From contig CAUAJB010000016.1 of the NCBI GenBank assembly GCA_958429225.1, positions 1 through 32,252 on the forward strand: a DNA stretch of 32,252 nt, read 5' to 3'. A program made the position numbers and the translations under genes. A model generated the notes under the pieces. That model saw only the letters and a list, made by a program, of their open reading frames with translations, was not told the DNA's origin and ran no database searches. Shown piece after piece: positions 31,545 to 32,252 of the stretch (positions within the stretch are counted from its first letter, which is position 1; every line of letters begins with the position of its first letter). Source of the stretch: an uncultured Collinsella sp. (GTDB taxonomy: Bacteria; Actinomycetota; Coriobacteriia; Coriobacteriales; Coriobacteriaceae).

Positions 31545-32252
31545 ATGTCCGAGAACGAAGAGATCATGAACGAGACCGAGAACGAGACCATGGCTGCCGA
31601 GGTCGAGGCAGTCGAGACCGTGGAGACCGAAGCTGCCGAGGTTGAGGCTGCTGACGAGGTTTCCGTCGAGGAGGAGGCCGAGGTTGTCGAGGCCGCCGTT
31701 GATTACGATGACGAAGAGCTGATGGACAAGATGCAGAAGGCCGCCCGCCTGCTGCGTAGCCGTCGCTTTGCTATTTCCAAGGAGGAGGAGGCCAAGGCCG
31801 AGCGCATGGCGAACATCGAGCGCGCCATCAAGCTTCTTGACCTCAAGCCCAAGATGGAGCAGAAGGAAATGTCTGACCTGCTGGGCATGCGCCTTCGTGA
31901 GCTCGATGGCCTGATGGCCGAGGCCGAGGCTGCCGATCTGGTCGGCCGCATCGACGACGCCGAGGGCGATATGCGCAAGATCGTCGTCTTCGCTGCCGAG
32001 GATGCCGCTGAGGGCCTGGTCGAGCTTGCCAACAAGAAGGAGAAGCTCCTGCCCGAGCTTTCTTACGAGGAGGCCACCGAGCTGATGGCCGCTCTCGATA
32101 AGGTCATTGCTCCGCTCGTCGCCATGGGCCTGGACGAGGACCGCGGTCCTCGCGGCGGTCGTGACGATCGCGGCGGCCGTGGCGGCGACCGTGGCGGTCG
32201 CGGCGGCTTTGGCGATCGCGGTGGCCGTGGCGGTGACCGTGGCGGTCGCGGT
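31545..32252 (+). CDS. MarR-like winged-helix protein with acidic head and RGG-repeat tail (3' end outside window)
   Basis: The first 236 residues are in the window and no stop is reached. Residues 1-60 are strongly acidic (Glu/Ala/Val-rich). Residues about 90-165 resemble a MarR winged helix: IERAIKLLDLKPKMEQKEMS, then DLLGMRLRELDGLMAEAEAA (recognition-helix region), DLVGRIDDAEGDMRKIVVFA (wing), then AEDAAEGLVELA. A helical segment to about 196 follows. From about 199 the sequence becomes an Arg/Gly/Asp repeat (RGGRDDRGGRGGDRGGRGGF and more), like the RGG boxes of RNA-binding proteins. AAGGAG lies four bases before the ATG. The acidic head and RGG tail are low-complexity and probably disordered. 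Function is not known; binding to nucleic acid is likely, with DNA through the winged helix and RNA or DNA through the tail. Confidence 0.8.
   Translation, partial: MSENEEIMNETENETMAAEVEAVETVETEAAEVEAADEVSVEEEAEVVEAAVDYDDEELMDKMQKAARLLRSRRFAISKEEEAKAERMANIERAIKLLDLKPKMEQKEMSDLLGMRLRELDGLMAEAEAADLVGRIDDAEGDMRKIVVFAAEDAAEGLVELANKKEKLLPELSYEEATELMAALDKVIAPLVAMGLDEDRGPRGGRDDRGGRGGDRGGRGGFGDRGGRGGDRGGRG

Noticed and set aside
32137..32252. GC-rich repeats read as a CRISPR array or minisatellite
   Set aside because: The repeats are codon-periodic (Arg, Gly, Asp) and stay in frame with the upstream protein; there is no constant spacer length.
1..32252. tRNA, rRNA, insertion sequence or prophage
   Set aside because: No cloverleaf-like sequence, transposase, integrase or phage structural gene was recognised.

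Overview
The window looks like chromosomal DNA from a gut-associated, high-GC actinobacterium of the class Coriobacteriia, most likely Collinsella or a close relative. This is an inference from GC-rich codon use, strong AAGGAGG-type ribosome sites, a bile salt hydrolase, cyclic-di-GMP proteins, and PTS and NCS2 transporters. I see no tRNA, rRNA, CRISPR array, transposase or prophage gene. The gene at each edge is cut by the window.

Layout. (1) 1-4876, minus strand: a truncated iron-sulfur-type flavoprotein/FMN reductase and two related cyclic-di-GMP proteins, GGDEF-PAS-GGDEF and GGDEF-PAS-GGDEF-GGDEF-EAL, separated by two perfect hairpins. (2) 5201-6070: a patatin-like phospholipase. (3) 6172-8204, minus strand: a thiamine salvage operon (thiM, thiamine-binding protein, thiE) under a TPP riboswitch with an intrinsic terminator. 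(4) 8232-8333: a near-perfect palindromic REP/MITE-like element. (5) 8371-11475: HAD phosphatase, LysR regulator and B12-independent methionine synthase, with an operator-like dyad before the last. (6) 11599-15107: an uracil-type permease, a convergent esterase and a purine-type permease. (7) 15301-16931: a peptide-deformylase-like protein without the catalytic Glu, a long hairpin, and a bile salt hydrolase. (8) 17011-21287: Kup potassium transporter, an EamA exporter and a divergent LysR regulator. (9) 21450-22970: an XRE-type DNA-binding domain fused to a class I aminotransferase, preceded by operator-like repeats and containing a strong internal translation start. (10) 23197-28278: an apparent operon of an amidohydrolase-fold protein, two divergent neutral-ceramidase-like hydrolases and a PTS EIIBC, flanked by a LysR regulator and a second peptide deformylase. 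(11) 29977-32252: an MFS drug-type transporter and the start of a MarR-like winged-helix protein with an acidic head and an RGG-repeat tail.

The most promising unusual systems are the PTS-linked ceramidase-like cassette, whose enzymes appear cytoplasmic and whose substrate is unknown; the XRE-aminotransferase fusion, which looks able to bind its own promoter and to make a second, enzyme-only product; the winged-helix/RGG protein; and two short deformylases that each lack a different catalytic residue. Start codons were often moved inward from the longest reading frame on the basis of Shine-Dalgarno placement; these choices are given per gene.
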